From an uncultured Chryseobacterium sp. (GTDB taxonomy: Bacteria; Bacteroidota; Bacteroidia; Flavobacteriales; Weeksellaceae): a stretch of 64,000 bases of DNA. Positions 35,365 to 44,276 of the stretch are shown piece after piece; positions within the stretch are counted from its first letter, which is position 1; every line of letters starts with the position of its first letter. The notes below the pieces were generated by a model. It worked only from the letters and a program-made list of their open reading frames with translations. It searched no databases and was not told the origin of the DNA. The DNA is taken from contig CAJYWD010000023.1 in assembly GCA_913778505.1 (NCBI GenBank), forward strand, positions 1 through 64,000, given 5' to 3'. The translations under genes and the position numbers were made by a program.

Positions 35365-35436
35365 TTAAAATTTAGGACTTGTCAAAATATCTCGCTGAGT
35401 CTTTTCATTTAATTCCCTTGGATCTTCCTTTCTCTA
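35365..35436 (-). pseudogene. Orphan DUF3289-effector tail (copy 3)
   Basis: One frame reads RKEDPRELNEKTQRDILTSPKF and stops, almost identical to the last 22 residues of the DUF3289 effector (ARELNEKIQTDIRTSPKL). Nothing of the toxin domain remains upstream. It is fused onto the shortened end of the preceding lipoprotein gene. Confidence 0.8.
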
Positions 35437-35439
35437 TTT

Positions 35440-35700
35440 TCATGTTAATCCCTCTATTTTTAAAAAATACTTTGTAACTGTGTTATATCTATAAAAGCCA
35501 AAAGTTGTAATAGATTTATCATATTTGTCATAATTCAAATTTAAAAAATCAGATATCTGATTTTTTATTAAAGAATCTTCTTTTGGAAGATTCTTTAATA
35601 AAATTAAATTGTCTGAAGGTTCTGATTTTATAAACTCAATATTTTTTTCTTGTAAAGAAAAAAATAGTATAATGAGAATTATTGGAAATATTTTTTTCAT
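35440..35700 (-). pseudogene. Degraded immunity-type lipoprotein (paralogue C)
   Basis: Homologous to the two neighbouring lipoproteins (EFIKSEPSDNLILLKNLPKEDSLIKN versus the same region of paralogue A), but the lipobox cysteine is gone (FFSLQEK instead of LISCKEK) and the C-terminal NKEDPGGFSSEE region is missing, cut after TKYFLKIEG. Without Cys and C-terminus it is probably non-functional. Confidence 0.7.
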
Positions 35701-35703
35701 ACA

Positions 35704-36078
35704 TTACCAATTTATTGTAGGGTTTCTTAGCTTTATCTCTTCTTTAATTCTTTTCATATCTTCCTTTCTTCTTTGTTCCTCTGCTTTTCTTTCAGCTTTT
35801 AGCTCACTCATTCCTTTGGCGAGGTTTCCAGAAAACTCCTTAGTAAAATTCATTTTAGTTAGTAATGGTTTATAACCCCATAAATGCTGCAATAAAAACC
35901 AAGCACGAAAGCCAGCTAAAATTGCATATATTTTACCTTCACTTAGTATTATTTCCGCATCTGGTAAATCCAATCCGAAATAATCCCAAAGTTTTACCTC
36001 ATATTTTCCGGTTTAATCATCACCAGTATATTTAACTTCTTTTAGAATAACTTCTGCCGACCTACTATTTGCACTTAT
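35704..36078 (-). pseudogene. Orphan DUF3289 toxin tail (copy 2)
   Basis: The minus-strand frame gives SAEVILKEVKYTGDD, then an in-frame TAA where the intact effector has Tyr, then TGKYEVKLWDYFGLDLPDAE and AWFLLQHLWGYKPLLTKMNF, matching the last third of the DUF3289 effector. The tail ends differently (KEEIKLRNPTINW), so it may encode another specificity. No start codon or delivery domain is attached: an orphan C-terminal toxin module in front of its own immunity gene. Confidence 0.82.
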
Positions 36079-36120
36079 AAATGAGGGTATCTACTTCATC
36101 TTTTTCATTACGTGAACCTT

Positions 36121-36429
36121 TCAGTCCATAAAAATGAAATCGCCTACTAATTTTGTTGAATCACTTTTACATTTTAAAATAAAAAAGTCAGAAATTTCAT
36201 CTTCGGGATAATTAATTAATTCTTCACTAGAAAATCCGCTTGGGTCTTCGTTATTATTTATAAAATATTTAGTGTTTCTTGTATATTGATAAAACAAAAA
36301 GCTAGAATCCTTTGGAAATTTAGGATTCTTTAATAAAAATAACCCTCTATTTGTTTTAGATTCTATAATCTCAGGCTTGTTTGCACACGAAATAATTTGT
36401 AAAATCAATATTATTATATTTTTCATCAA
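36121..36429 (-). CDS. Immunity-type lipoprotein (paralogue B)
   Basis: A 102-residue lipoprotein (signal MMKNIIILILQIISC, Cys15; a start one codon later is possible). It is clearly related to paralogue A: KTNRGLFLLKN, RNTKYFINNNEDPSGFSSEE and ISDFFILKCKSDSTKLVGDF. It is shorter in the middle than paralogue A. It follows the stop of an orphan toxin tail by a few bases, the arrangement of a toxin/immunity pair. The function is inferred from position. Confidence 0.65.
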   Translation of the reverse strand: MMKNIIILILQIISCANKPEIIESKTNRGLFLLKNPKFPKDSSFLFYQYTRNTKYFINNNEDPSGFSSEELINYPEDEISDFFILKCKSDSTKLVGDFIFMD

Positions 36430-36635
36430 TTAAAATTTAGGGCTAGTCCAAATATCTGTTTGTATCTTTTCGTTTAGCTCTCTTGCATCTCCTTCTCTTT
36501 GTTTTTCACATTCTTCATTTAATTCAGATTTCCCTTTTTGAAGATTTTCTGAAAATTCTTTGTAAAAGTAATTTTAGTTAAAACCAGTTTATACCTTATC
36601 AAATGCTGCAGAATAAACCATTACATAAGTTTTGC
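36430..36635 (-). pseudogene. Orphan DUF3289 toxin tail (copy 1)
   Basis: One frame reads WFILQHLIRYKLVLTKITFTK; a single-base shift then leads to FSENLQKGKSELNEE, GDARELNEKIQTDIWTSPKF and a stop. This is the last 70 or so residues of the DUF3289 effector, nearly identical at the very end. It is broken by the frameshift. Confidence 0.82.
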
Positions 36636-37055
36636 TCACTGACATCTATTTATAATTGTATCTGGTTTTGAATATGTCTTATAAAAGCTAAAAACACCCA
36701 CTTTTTTTGTAGAATCTCTTTTACATTTTGATGTATAAAACCCTGCTATATAATCATCTTCATACATCGAAATTTCTTCACTACTAAAACCTCCTGGATC
36801 TTCTTTATTATCTATAAAATATTTTGTGTTGGTTGTGTATTTATAAATATATATATCATAATCATTCTGATTGACGTCTTTAAAATTTTTTAATAAGAAA
36901 TTTTTAATTTCGGATTTTAATAAAGAATCTTTTTGAGAAGAAAACTTAATTAAAAACAGATTAGATCTAACTTTTGAATGTATTACCTTTATTTTTTTTT
37001 CTTTACAAGAAATTAATAAAAGACACATTATGGCTAAAAAAAATATTTTTTTCAT
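36636..37055 (-). CDS. Immunity-type lipoprotein for the DUF3289 effector (paralogue A)
   Basis: An intact 139-residue lipoprotein: signal MKKIFFLAIMCLLLISC (Cys17), then a Lys/Asp-rich mature domain with TTNTKYFIDNKEDPGGFSSEE and FYTSKCKRDSTKKVGVFSFY. It starts three bases after the effector stop, which makes it the cognate immunity gene. A periplasmic-side lipoprotein implies the toxin acts in the periplasm or at the membrane. Two further paralogues follow downstream. Confidence 0.72.
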   Translation of the reverse strand: MKKIFFLAIMCLLLISCKEKKIKVIHSKVRSNLFLIKFSSQKDSLLKSEIKNFLLKNFKDVNQNDYDIYIYKYTTNTKYFIDNKEDPGGFSSEEISMYEDDYIAGFYTSKCKRDSTKKVGVFSFYKTYSKPDTIINRCQ

Positions 37056-37058
37056 ATT

Positions 37059-38870
37059 CTAAAGTTTGGGGCTTGTCCGAATATCTGTTTGTATTTTTTC
37101 GTTTAACTCTCTTGCATCTTCCTCTCTCTGTTTTTCACGCTCTGTTTCTATCTCAAACATTCCTTTTTGTAGATTACCCGTAAACTCTTTGGTAAAATTT
37201 ATTTTGGTTAAAAAGGGTTTGTATCCTCGTAAATGTTGCAGAATAAACCAACACACAAACACTTCTCCTACACTTGGAATAATGTTAAATATTTTCTCCA
37301 TATCGGGTAAATCTAATCCAAAATGATCCCAAAGTGTTACCTCATATTTTCCAGTATAATTATCTCCGCTAAATTTTACTTCTTTCAAAAGAACTTCTGC
37401 CGACCAAATATCGTTGGTTGCTATCGTAAGTCCTTTTGTCGCTTCTACTGGATTTCCATAAGAATACATTGGTTTACTAAATTTTTTTCTTTTTTCACTT
37501 CTTTTTCCTTGCGAATTAGAAAAAAAACTATCTTTTCCTTCTTTCTTTTCAAAATAAGGATCTTTATCTTCCACTTCTTCTAATTTACTAAAATTGTTTT
37601 TTAGTTGCTCTGCAATATAGTCTTCCACTTTTTGACAATATGCAAGAGTTTCAGGATGCTCCTTTATATTTCTTGTAAGGACTTCATCTTCGTATATTCC
37701 CCCTTTATTTCTCTTAAATTTAGCAATCATCCTTTCTAAGTTTTCTTGCAATTCTCCTCTCGCAAAATAGAGTTCCGCAGTATTTTCAAAATCCCAAAAC
37801 AGCTGTTCATCAGAAAGATTATCAAAAATTCTGACATCTAACCCGGTAGAAATAATACCATATTTTGTGCTAGAGCATTTCTCTTTAGTATAAATCGCTT
37901 TTACATTCTTGTTTCTTACCTTTATCAACGCATTTTGTTCTTCTGTTAGGGTCGGAAACTTTGGTTTGTAAACAGCGGTATTATCTATTGGTACTTTGTA
38001 TTCTTCTTGTTTTTTGTTGGTTATTACTACTTCTTCTTCTATTTCATAGGGTTCCATCAGCAGGTCATCTTCTGCATCTGCAAAAAGGGTGTGCTTAGAA
38101 AAATCGAAACCAAAGGTTTTATATTCTTCTTTATATTTTGCCATTCTTTCTTCGGAGTATATTCTGTCTCTATGAGGTTGCCCCGTTCCATAGGTCATAT
38201 CATCAGCAATATCAGATCCATTAGGTTTTAATCCGGGCATTTTATAACGATCTATGATCAAGACTCCCATTTCCAGATAATCTGCCTGTTTCTTAGGTAT
38301 CTGTTTATGCTCCCAATCTTTATGTTCAGATTGGTAACTGCATCCGCAATACAACCATTCCAAATGGTTTTTCATATAAGGAGGTAGTCCCTTATCCAAA
38401 ATATCCGGAGTAAGAGTAAATTTTATTACAGCTTGATATTCTCCTTTTATATTTTCGATTTTTACTTTGTCATAAGTAATTTTATTGTCTCTTGTCTCTA
38501 CTAAACCTATATGAGTTTCTTTTTTGGTGATTTTATCAACTGTGTAAAGCCTAAACTGAACTTCTTCTCCCACTTTTACATATTCTTTATTCATTGTTAT
38601 ATGAAGTCTTACGCTTTGTCCATAAATGGCTCTTTTTATAGGTTCATCTTTGTGATTTGTCCAAACAGCGCTTTCAAAATAATGACCTATTTTTAACGGC
38701 TTTCTTTACGTATTTACATCATTATTCACTCCATTTCCGCCATTTTGAATATGTCTACCATATACGGTATTTCTTGTTATCTTGCTATCTTCCTGTATTT
38801 GTCCATTTGCTTTTCCTCTTATATTCTTAGCAAAGATCTGTATTTGTCCTTTTTTCTCCTGATCTCCCAT
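37059..38870 (-). pseudogene. DUF3289-type T6SS effector, split by an in-frame stop
   Basis: From MGDQEKKGQIQIFAKNIRG the frame reads a 54-codon leader to a TAA, then continues unshifted as RKPLKIGHYFESAVWTNHKD, an Ig-like delivery segment shared with the first effector of the locus. From the later ATG (MNKEYVKVGEEVQF) 511 codons are open. The C-terminal half matches DUF3289: LSDEQLFWDFENTAELYFARG, then DIWSAEVLLKEV, YTGKYEVTLWDHFGLDLPDM and CWFILQHLRGYKPFLTKI. If the stop is real, the leader and delivery segment are lost and the toxin is undeliverable unless read through. It lies between a VgrG relic and its immunity gene. Confidence 0.8.
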
Positions 38871-38880
38871 AATTAGAGTT

Positions 38881-39750
38881 TTATGCGTTATATCCTTTCT
38901 CTCCTGATAAATTATGTATCGTTTTTTCACTATTCTGTATATAATCTTTCGCTGCTGCCACTTCTATACCTTCTGTAGCATTTTTATGAATATCGTTGGC
39001 ATCATAGGAGTAGGTTTCACTTGCAATTTTGGTAATATTAGTTGCATTTAAAGAATAATCCTGTGTTGCATTCTGAAAAATGTTCATCCCTGCTATCTCG
39101 GTTATATTCATACCCACAGAATTAATCTTATTCATTCCTACAGAAGTATTCATATTTTCAGAAACACTAATGTTCATATTCTTACAATTAAATGTCATTG
39201 TTTCAGGAGCAGTTACAGTAATATTACTTCCCACTGTATCGAATTCTATAATATTTCCAGATTTATCGGTGATGATAATACTTTCATCTTCTGTAAACTT
39301 TACAATATGTCCGCTTCTTGTGTGGATTGCTTTTATACTGTTGTCGGAAGTAGCATATCCGCTTGTTTCACTACCATTATAATGCGTCCCCATCACAAAA
39401 GGCTTCTCAGCATTTCCGCCTTCAAAGCCAACCAATACTTCCTCGCCAATCTCAGGAATAAAATGAAAGCCTTTACCTGCTCCGGAGTGGGGCTGTATCA
39501 ACCGTATCCACGGCGTCATCTGGTTTTTGTCCTCCTGCCACGGAAACTGTACCCGGATTCTTCCCATTCCCATTGGGTCATTGTTATCCATCACTCTCGC
39601 AGGTTGCTCTTCACCGATTGGTAAATCTTCAGTGTCAATATAGGGCGCGGCATTGAACAAATCCGGGATAGCGGTAAACTCGTTGTAATATTCGCCCGGG
39701 TCGTGGATATGTTTGATGTCAATGATGCGGTAAGTTTTATCGGCTTTTGT
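38881..39750 (-). pseudogene. VgrG C-terminal fragment (relic 2)
   Basis: The gp27-like N-terminal half is missing. The frame opens after a TAG as TKADKTYRIIDIKHIHD, then YYNEFTAIPDLFN, the gp5-like OB-fold (PARVMDNNDPMGMGR, then RVQFPWQEDKNQ, SGAGKGFHFIPEIGEEVLVG) and the beta-helical needle with Asn/Met-rich repeats (SVGMNITEIAGMNIFQNAT). An internal ATG (MFNAAP) could start a 259-residue needle-only protein. It precedes the DUF3289 effector by ten bases and probably once delivered it. Confidence 0.85.
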
Positions 39751-39777
39751 CTATTCTTCTACAAAGTTTTATGTTGA

Positions 39778-40233
39778 TTATTTGAAATTTATTAAGCTAC
39801 TTTTTTTAATAAAACTCCAATTTTTGTCGAAATCTAGAGTAGTTGCGTGATCATATATGGGAACGCTTTTTTTTACTATTTGGACTTTTTCTCCATCTTC
39901 TATTTCTTCTTTTACAGTTGCTGCTTATTCATTATCAAAGTCAAAAAAAACATAATAATATTTACCATTTAACATGAGTTTTCTATTCGTTTCAGATAAT
40001 TTTAGACCCTGTACTTTCTCATTTTTATTTATATCTGGCACAATATCAATAATATTATACCCTTCTTCTTTTCCAAAAATGAGGAACACATTATATCCTG
40101 AATTTTCATAGTTTTTAATATCCTCGATTAATTTACTTTGTGCGTTACCTTTTGTAAAATGGTATTCGATATCTTTTTGTAAAGTACAGGAAACAACAAA
40201 GGATAAAAATATTAATAAAAGAATTTTTCTCAT
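39778..40233 (-). pseudogene. Immunity-type lipoprotein interrupted by an in-frame TAA
   Basis: Signal MRKILLLIFLSFVVSC (Cys16), then a mature part ending KYYYVFFDFDNE at a TAA. The same frame continues as AATVKEEIEDGEKVQIVKKS, then VPIYDHATTLDFDKNWSFI and LINFK to a second TAA, clearly protein-like. One substitution would restore a lipoprotein of about 150 residues. Its ATG overlaps the stop of an orphan toxin tail (ATGA), the usual toxin/immunity arrangement. Confidence 0.72.
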
Positions 40234-40327
40234 CTTCCAACTCTTAAATTTAAACACTTCAATCCTATATTTACGGTTTTCTTGCCTTCTCCTTTTCCAT
40301 GAGTTTTTCCTATGCTGAATGAATTAT
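40230..40327 (-). pseudogene. Orphan toxin tail before a lipoprotein gene
   Basis: A start-less frame reads DNSFSIGKTHGKGEGKKTVN, then IGLKCLNLRVGR and TGA, whose last bases overlap the ATG of the next lipoprotein gene. Basic and Gly/Lys-rich, it looks like the C-terminus of a lost toxin that was swapped out in front of its immunity gene. Confidence 0.5.
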
Positions 40328-40876
40328 CTATTGACAAGGAACAAACATGTTTTTATTGCTTTCCAATTCTTCAATTATTTTCTTATCAGAAATTTCATAC
40401 TGATAATCACTTCTATATAAAGCAATAGCTTTTTTACGATTTTTTTTCACGTAAACACCAAAATAGTAATATGTTGCAATTGTAGATTTATCAATATCTG
40501 CTCTTAAAAGAGCTTTTATTGCAGATTTTCTACTACTTTTATCCAAATTCTCTAAAAGCAAAGTGTCGCAACTTAGATTTTTTTCATTAGATAGTTTTTT
40601 ATTTAACAAAAAATAAAATGTGTATAAATCTTGATAAGCCTGTTTACAATTATATTTTTCAGCAATTTTTTTTGTAAAAGGCACGATTTTGACATCTTTT
40701 TTTGTTCTTGAATATTTATTGTAATCATCACAATTTCCTAATCCAGATTCTAATTTATTGATTAAATCTAAATAAACTTGGCTTTTATAATAGTTATATC
40801 TTTCTAAAGAATCGAGTTTTTGCCCATTAATATGCAAAATGAAAAATATTGAAATTGTGGCTAGGTATTTCGTCAT
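40328..40876 (-). CDS. Periplasmic immunity-type protein
   Basis: A 182-residue protein with a signal peptide (MTKYLATISIFFILHINGQ) and a helical mature part of Lys, Tyr, Asp and Cys (CDDYNKYSRTKKDVKIVPF, then SSRKSAIKALLRADIDKSTI). The helical repeats resemble TPR/Sel1-like bundles, but no family is certain. It begins four bases after the stop of the DUF4280-toxin gene and is therefore its likely immunity protein, acting in the periplasm. Confidence 0.65.
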   Translation of the reverse strand: MTKYLATISIFFILHINGQKLDSLERYNYYKSQVYLDLINKLESGLGNCDDYNKYSRTKKDVKIVPFTKKIAEKYNCKQAYQDLYTFYFLLNKKLSNEKNLSCDTLLLENLDKSSRKSAIKALLRADIDKSTIATYYYFGVYVKKNRKKAIALYRSDYQYEISDKKIIEELESNKNMFVPCQ

Positions 40877-40880
40877 AATA

Positions 40881-41930
40881 TCAAGATTTAGGTTTTGTTT
40901 TCCATTCTTTATTTACATCAATATAATCATCGTCAGGATTATCATATTGCTGTTCTTTAGATTCTTGATTACTTTGTCTTTCTTCTGGAGTACTTGGCTT
41001 TAGTCCAACAGAATAATCTGTACTTGCAATTTCTCCATTTTTGATAGTTACATAACTACCTTTTCTACCTTCAGTATCTGGAGTTGCAAATTTATCCCAA
41101 ACTCCCTTTAGTTCTGCTGAAGAATCAGTATATTCAACTACAACTAATCCTGATGAAACTTCTGCTGTTATATTTGAATGAAGCTGAGTTAATTTTTTGA
41201 TTGTTTTAATCAAACCCTCATCTGAAGAATTTCTACGCTCGTTACAAACGACAAATTTTATTGAAATTTCTTCTTGAGAATTTAACTTAGTCTCAAATGT
41301 TTGACTAATTTTTTTGATTGCAGATATGATTTGTTGTGCTCTATATATGTCTATAAAATTACCATTTCCATATTCTATTCGAAAACCACCACCCATAATT
41401 CCATGAGCGTATATGTTCCAATGATTCAGTCCTTTTTGTGTGTTGTCGAATTTGGCTAATCTGTATATTCCAAAACTTCCTCTTTGATTAGGCACCCAAT
41501 TGATAACCCAAGAGTTTGTTGGCTCATCTTTTTCATTATTACCTACTTTATCTGTGTAGTTATCATCCAAACCATCATCTTCTACATAAATGGTTGCTCC
41601 TCCCTCTTCTACAAAACTTTGTGCAGATTTTATAACAGATATTTTCCCTCCTAATGAACATTGGCAAGTGGAGTTATCCAAAAGTTCCTTTTTCCCATCA
41701 ATCTCAAATACAGAAGTATCCTGCCATTTTATAGGAGCAGGTGAACAAGAGCTTCTTGTAATACTACATACGCCAAACGGTTTAATATTTACATTAGGTT
41801 GTTTGTCTTCTTCCGTTGCCTGTAACTTGCCTTCAATCTTCATAAAAGATTGACTTGTTACTACTAAAGGTGTAGTTGCTGTTCCTTTATCGCACTTTAG
41901 TTGTGTGGTATCAGTTATATGTCGGGGCAT
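40881..41930 (-). CDS. DUF4280 (PAAR-like) effector with unrecognised C-terminal toxin domain
   Basis: Residues 1-115 form a DUF4280/PAAR-like tip (LKCDKGTATTPLVVTSQSFM, then FGVCSITRSSCSPAPIKWQD and CQCSLGGKISVIKSAQ). After a short acidic linker, residues about 145-325 form a new domain with NHWNIYAHGIMGGGFRI (His176-Gly) and ISIKFVVCNERRN (Cys229), a His-Gly/Cys layout as in caspase-like (clan CD) hydrolases. A polar tail ends it. The tip lets the protein ride a VgrG without another adaptor. The toxin activity is unproven. Confidence 0.75.
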   Translation of the reverse strand: MPRHITDTTQLKCDKGTATTPLVVTSQSFMKIEGKLQATEEDKQPNVNIKPFGVCSITRSSCSPAPIKWQDTSVFEIDGKKELLDNSTCQCSLGGKISVIKSAQSFVEEGGATIYVEDDGLDDNYTDKVGNNEKDEPTNSWVINWVPNQRGSFGIYRLAKFDNTQKGLNHWNIYAHGIMGGGFRIEYGNGNFIDIYRAQQIISAIKKISQTFETKLNSQEEISIKFVVCNERRNSSDEGLIKTIKKLTQLHSNITAEVSSGLVVVEYTDSSAELKGVWDKFATPDTEGRKGSYVTIKNGEIASTDYSVGLKPSTPEERQSNQESKEQQYDNPDDDYIDVNKEWKTKPKS

Positions 41931-41942
41931 AGTGTTATTTAT

Positions 41943-42631
41943 TTATCCGAAAAAGTTATCCCAAAATCCTTTTTTATTTTTTTTCTCTTTATAGATTTTG
42001 TATTGCTCATCTTCAAAGTTTTTCCATTCTTCATAGGTGTAATTTTTTCCTTCGTAGGTTTTGTAAACTTCCTTTTCTTCGTCCTCTATTAAAGTGCTGA
42101 ATTTACTCTTATTAATTATTTTGTACATAGTCTCTTGCGTTGTAATGTCAGAATATTTATTTTTATTATAATCTTCATCATTGCTGAAAAAATTCCTGTA
42201 CCATTCTTCGTTTTCAAAACGAACTTTTTTTACTAATTCGTGATTTATTAATTCATCATTTTTATAAACTCCCTCCATCGTTTGATATTTCACCATATAA
42301 ATATTGTTGATTTGACCTGTGGTATCCTTTATTTTTAGAAGATATATATCCTCGTCAAAAGTATGGGAATAGGCAGTGAAAATATATGTTCTTGATTTAA
42401 GTCCTCAATATTAATTGTTCTTATTTGTTGCAATGTTTCTTTTGAAAGTTGAGGATAACTTTTTACAACAAAATCATACAGATTGTCTTTTAACCATTGT
42501 AATTCTTTATAATCGAAAATCATTGGTTTTGGATTGATAAGGCGATTTTCATCTATATAATGATAGCTATCTTCAGTTATTTTAACCGTAACATCATAAT
42601 ACCCCCGGAAAGTATTCATTAAGTATTTCAT
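41943..42631 (-). pseudogene. Frameshifted hypothetical protein in the second effector module
   Basis: Two frames join into one protein of about 230 residues: MKYLMNTFRGYYDVTVKITE through LNQEHIF, then after a one-base shift in a T tract AYSHTFDEDIYLLKIKDTT, YMVKYQTMEGVYKNDELINH and a C-terminus KKNKKGFWDNFFG. It is acidic/basic and soluble, with no signal. Its start overlaps the stop of the membrane protein gene (ATGA). It may be a second immunity or accessory protein. The homopolymer shift could be an assembly error. Confidence 0.65.
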
Positions 42632-43104
42632 AATAACTTCTTTTTAGGTAACAGGTTTAAGAAAAATACATTTATGAATGATAAACATATGAATATCAGC
42701 CAATAGTAAACATCAGATAACTCTTCTTCTGGTGGTTCATATCCATTTTCCGTCCACTGTTTTACAGGAATAAAATGAATTTTCTTAGCCAAATATTCAA
42801 TATTATCGGAAAAAATCAGATATGAGCCAAAAAGTACAATAAAAAATAAAATGACATTTATTATTCGATATAACACTTTTATTTTTTTTGTAAAAGTAAA
42901 TAGATTGAAAAATAAATATAATAAGACAAAATAGAAAATCATTTTTATTAAATCGAGCATTGGTTTGGTGTCTTCATAATACTCCTTGATTTCACTACTT
43001 TTATACATTTGGAATATTCCCCATAAAAATAAAATAAGAGAAGAAACTATACTCATTATTAAAGCCCATATCAATGGGTTTTTTTCTACAATCTTTTTTA
43101 TCAT
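42628..43104 (-). CDS. Four-span membrane immunity-type protein
   Basis: A 158-residue inner-membrane protein with spans at about 11-31, 50-70, 78-95 and 131-152 and a charged loop ahead of the last span. It starts one base after the stop of the preceding effector gene. Integral membrane immunity proteins usually guard against toxins acting at or across the inner membrane. No family is recognised. Confidence 0.65.
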   Translation of the reverse strand: MIKKIVEKNPLIWALIMSIVSSLILFLWGIFQMYKSSEIKEYYEDTKPMLDLIKMIFYFVLLYLFFNLFTFTKKIKVLYRIINVILFFIVLFGSYLIFSDNIEYLAKKIHFIPVKQWTENGYEPPEEELSDVYYWLIFICLSFINVFFLNLLPKKKLL

Positions 43105-43105
43105 C

Positions 43106-44266
43106 TTAGTTTTTTTTGTATGTTTTCATATCATTGGGAACCCCAACTGGTGTATCACCACCTCTTACAGGATAGCGAGCCCCTTCCGGGTCAAATTTGC
43201 CATTATCTACCGTAAATCTTTTGTTTTGAATCTTTTGCAGTTCATCGAATCTTCTAATATCTTCTTTTTTTCTATTCTCCCTTTTTAATAAATATTTATA
43301 ACTATCATTTTTTCTATCAAGTTTTTTGCCCGAACCGGCTTCATAGTATGCCATAAAATCTAATTCATCAGCTGTATTTAAAGTGTCAGAATATTCTGAC
43401 CTTGAACAATAAGCGTAGGTCATCGCACCTGTTATATTTGAAAATTTTTGTGCCAAACTTTTTTCTCCAAGCAATGGTAATGTTACTGTTTTATAAGTTT
43501 CATTGCTGGAAGGTATTCCAGTAGTAGGTGATGCTCCAATGCTTACGGAAGTATTTACTACTTTTTTATTGATATTATTGTGTTTTTCAATTTCAAGATT
43601 TCCTAATCCTGTTTTACAAGAAAAACTATAGATTTTTGCTGTTTTAGAAAAAGCATTTTGCTTTAATTTTGCTACCACTTTTTCGTCCCAATCTAAATCT
43701 TCATCTCCGGAATGTCTATTAGTTAAGCCCATTGCCAATTTACCTACAAATCCGTGACAATAAATAAATATTCTTTCAACTGAATTTTTTTCTCGTACTT
43801 TTTTATCATCTATAGTCTTACTTATGCTTTTTGTATTAATATAATTAATTGCTTCTTGGTAGTTTTTGATTCTTACAAAATTAGAATTAGGAGCAAAATT
43901 TTTAAAAGCTTCTTTTGTTTCGCACAATTGCATCTCAGTATAACCCGAAGTGTACATTAAAATTGTCCAACTAAAGCCAAACTCCTTGTTTAATCTTACC
44001 CTGCGTAATCCTTGATGTACAAACATAAACTTGCCATTTACGCCAGCATCATTTTTCAACCAATTCCAAGTTTCTTTTACAGCTCCTTTTCCTTTTCCCG
44101 AAAACCATCCCTCTCCGTGTTGGTAATTTTGAGGTGCAATGATTATAATATATTCTTTCCCTATATCGTTATTGAGGATTTTATCTGTAAATTCTTTTTC
44201 TTTTCCATTTACCGATGCTTTTTTTATTGTAAATAATGTTGTTGCTTTTTTTGATTTCTCTGACAT
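43106..44266 (-). CDS. Putative T6SS effector with a His-Gly/Cys hydrolase-like domain
   Basis: The 386-residue protein has no signal peptide. Residues about 30-180 form an alpha/beta region (KEYIIIIAPQNYQHGEGWF, then GKFMFVHQGLRRVRL). The strand-loop SVERIFIYCHGFVGKLAMGL contains His171-Gly, and AKIYSFSCKTGLGN contains Cys217, both at strand ends as in caspase-like clan CD peptidases. A Lys/Asp-rich tail follows. It sits behind a VgrG relic with a C-terminal adaptor domain and in front of a membrane immunity gene. The enzyme class is an inference. Confidence 0.6.
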   Translation of the reverse strand: MSEKSKKATTLFTIKKASVNGKEKEFTDKILNNDIGKEYIIIIAPQNYQHGEGWFSGKGKGAVKETWNWLKNDAGVNGKFMFVHQGLRRVRLNKEFGFSWTILMYTSGYTEMQLCETKEAFKNFAPNSNFVRIKNYQEAINYINTKSISKTIDDKKVREKNSVERIFIYCHGFVGKLAMGLTNRHSGDEDLDWDEKVVAKLKQNAFSKTAKIYSFSCKTGLGNLEIEKHNNINKKVVNTSVSIGASPTTGIPSSNETYKTVTLPLLGEKSLAQKFSNITGAMTYAYCSRSEYSDTLNTADELDFMAYYEAGSGKKLDRKNDSYKYLLKRENRKKEDIRRFDELQKIQNKRFTVDNGKFDPEGARYPVRGGDTPVGVPNDMKTYKKN

Positions 44267-44276
44267 AATATTTTTA

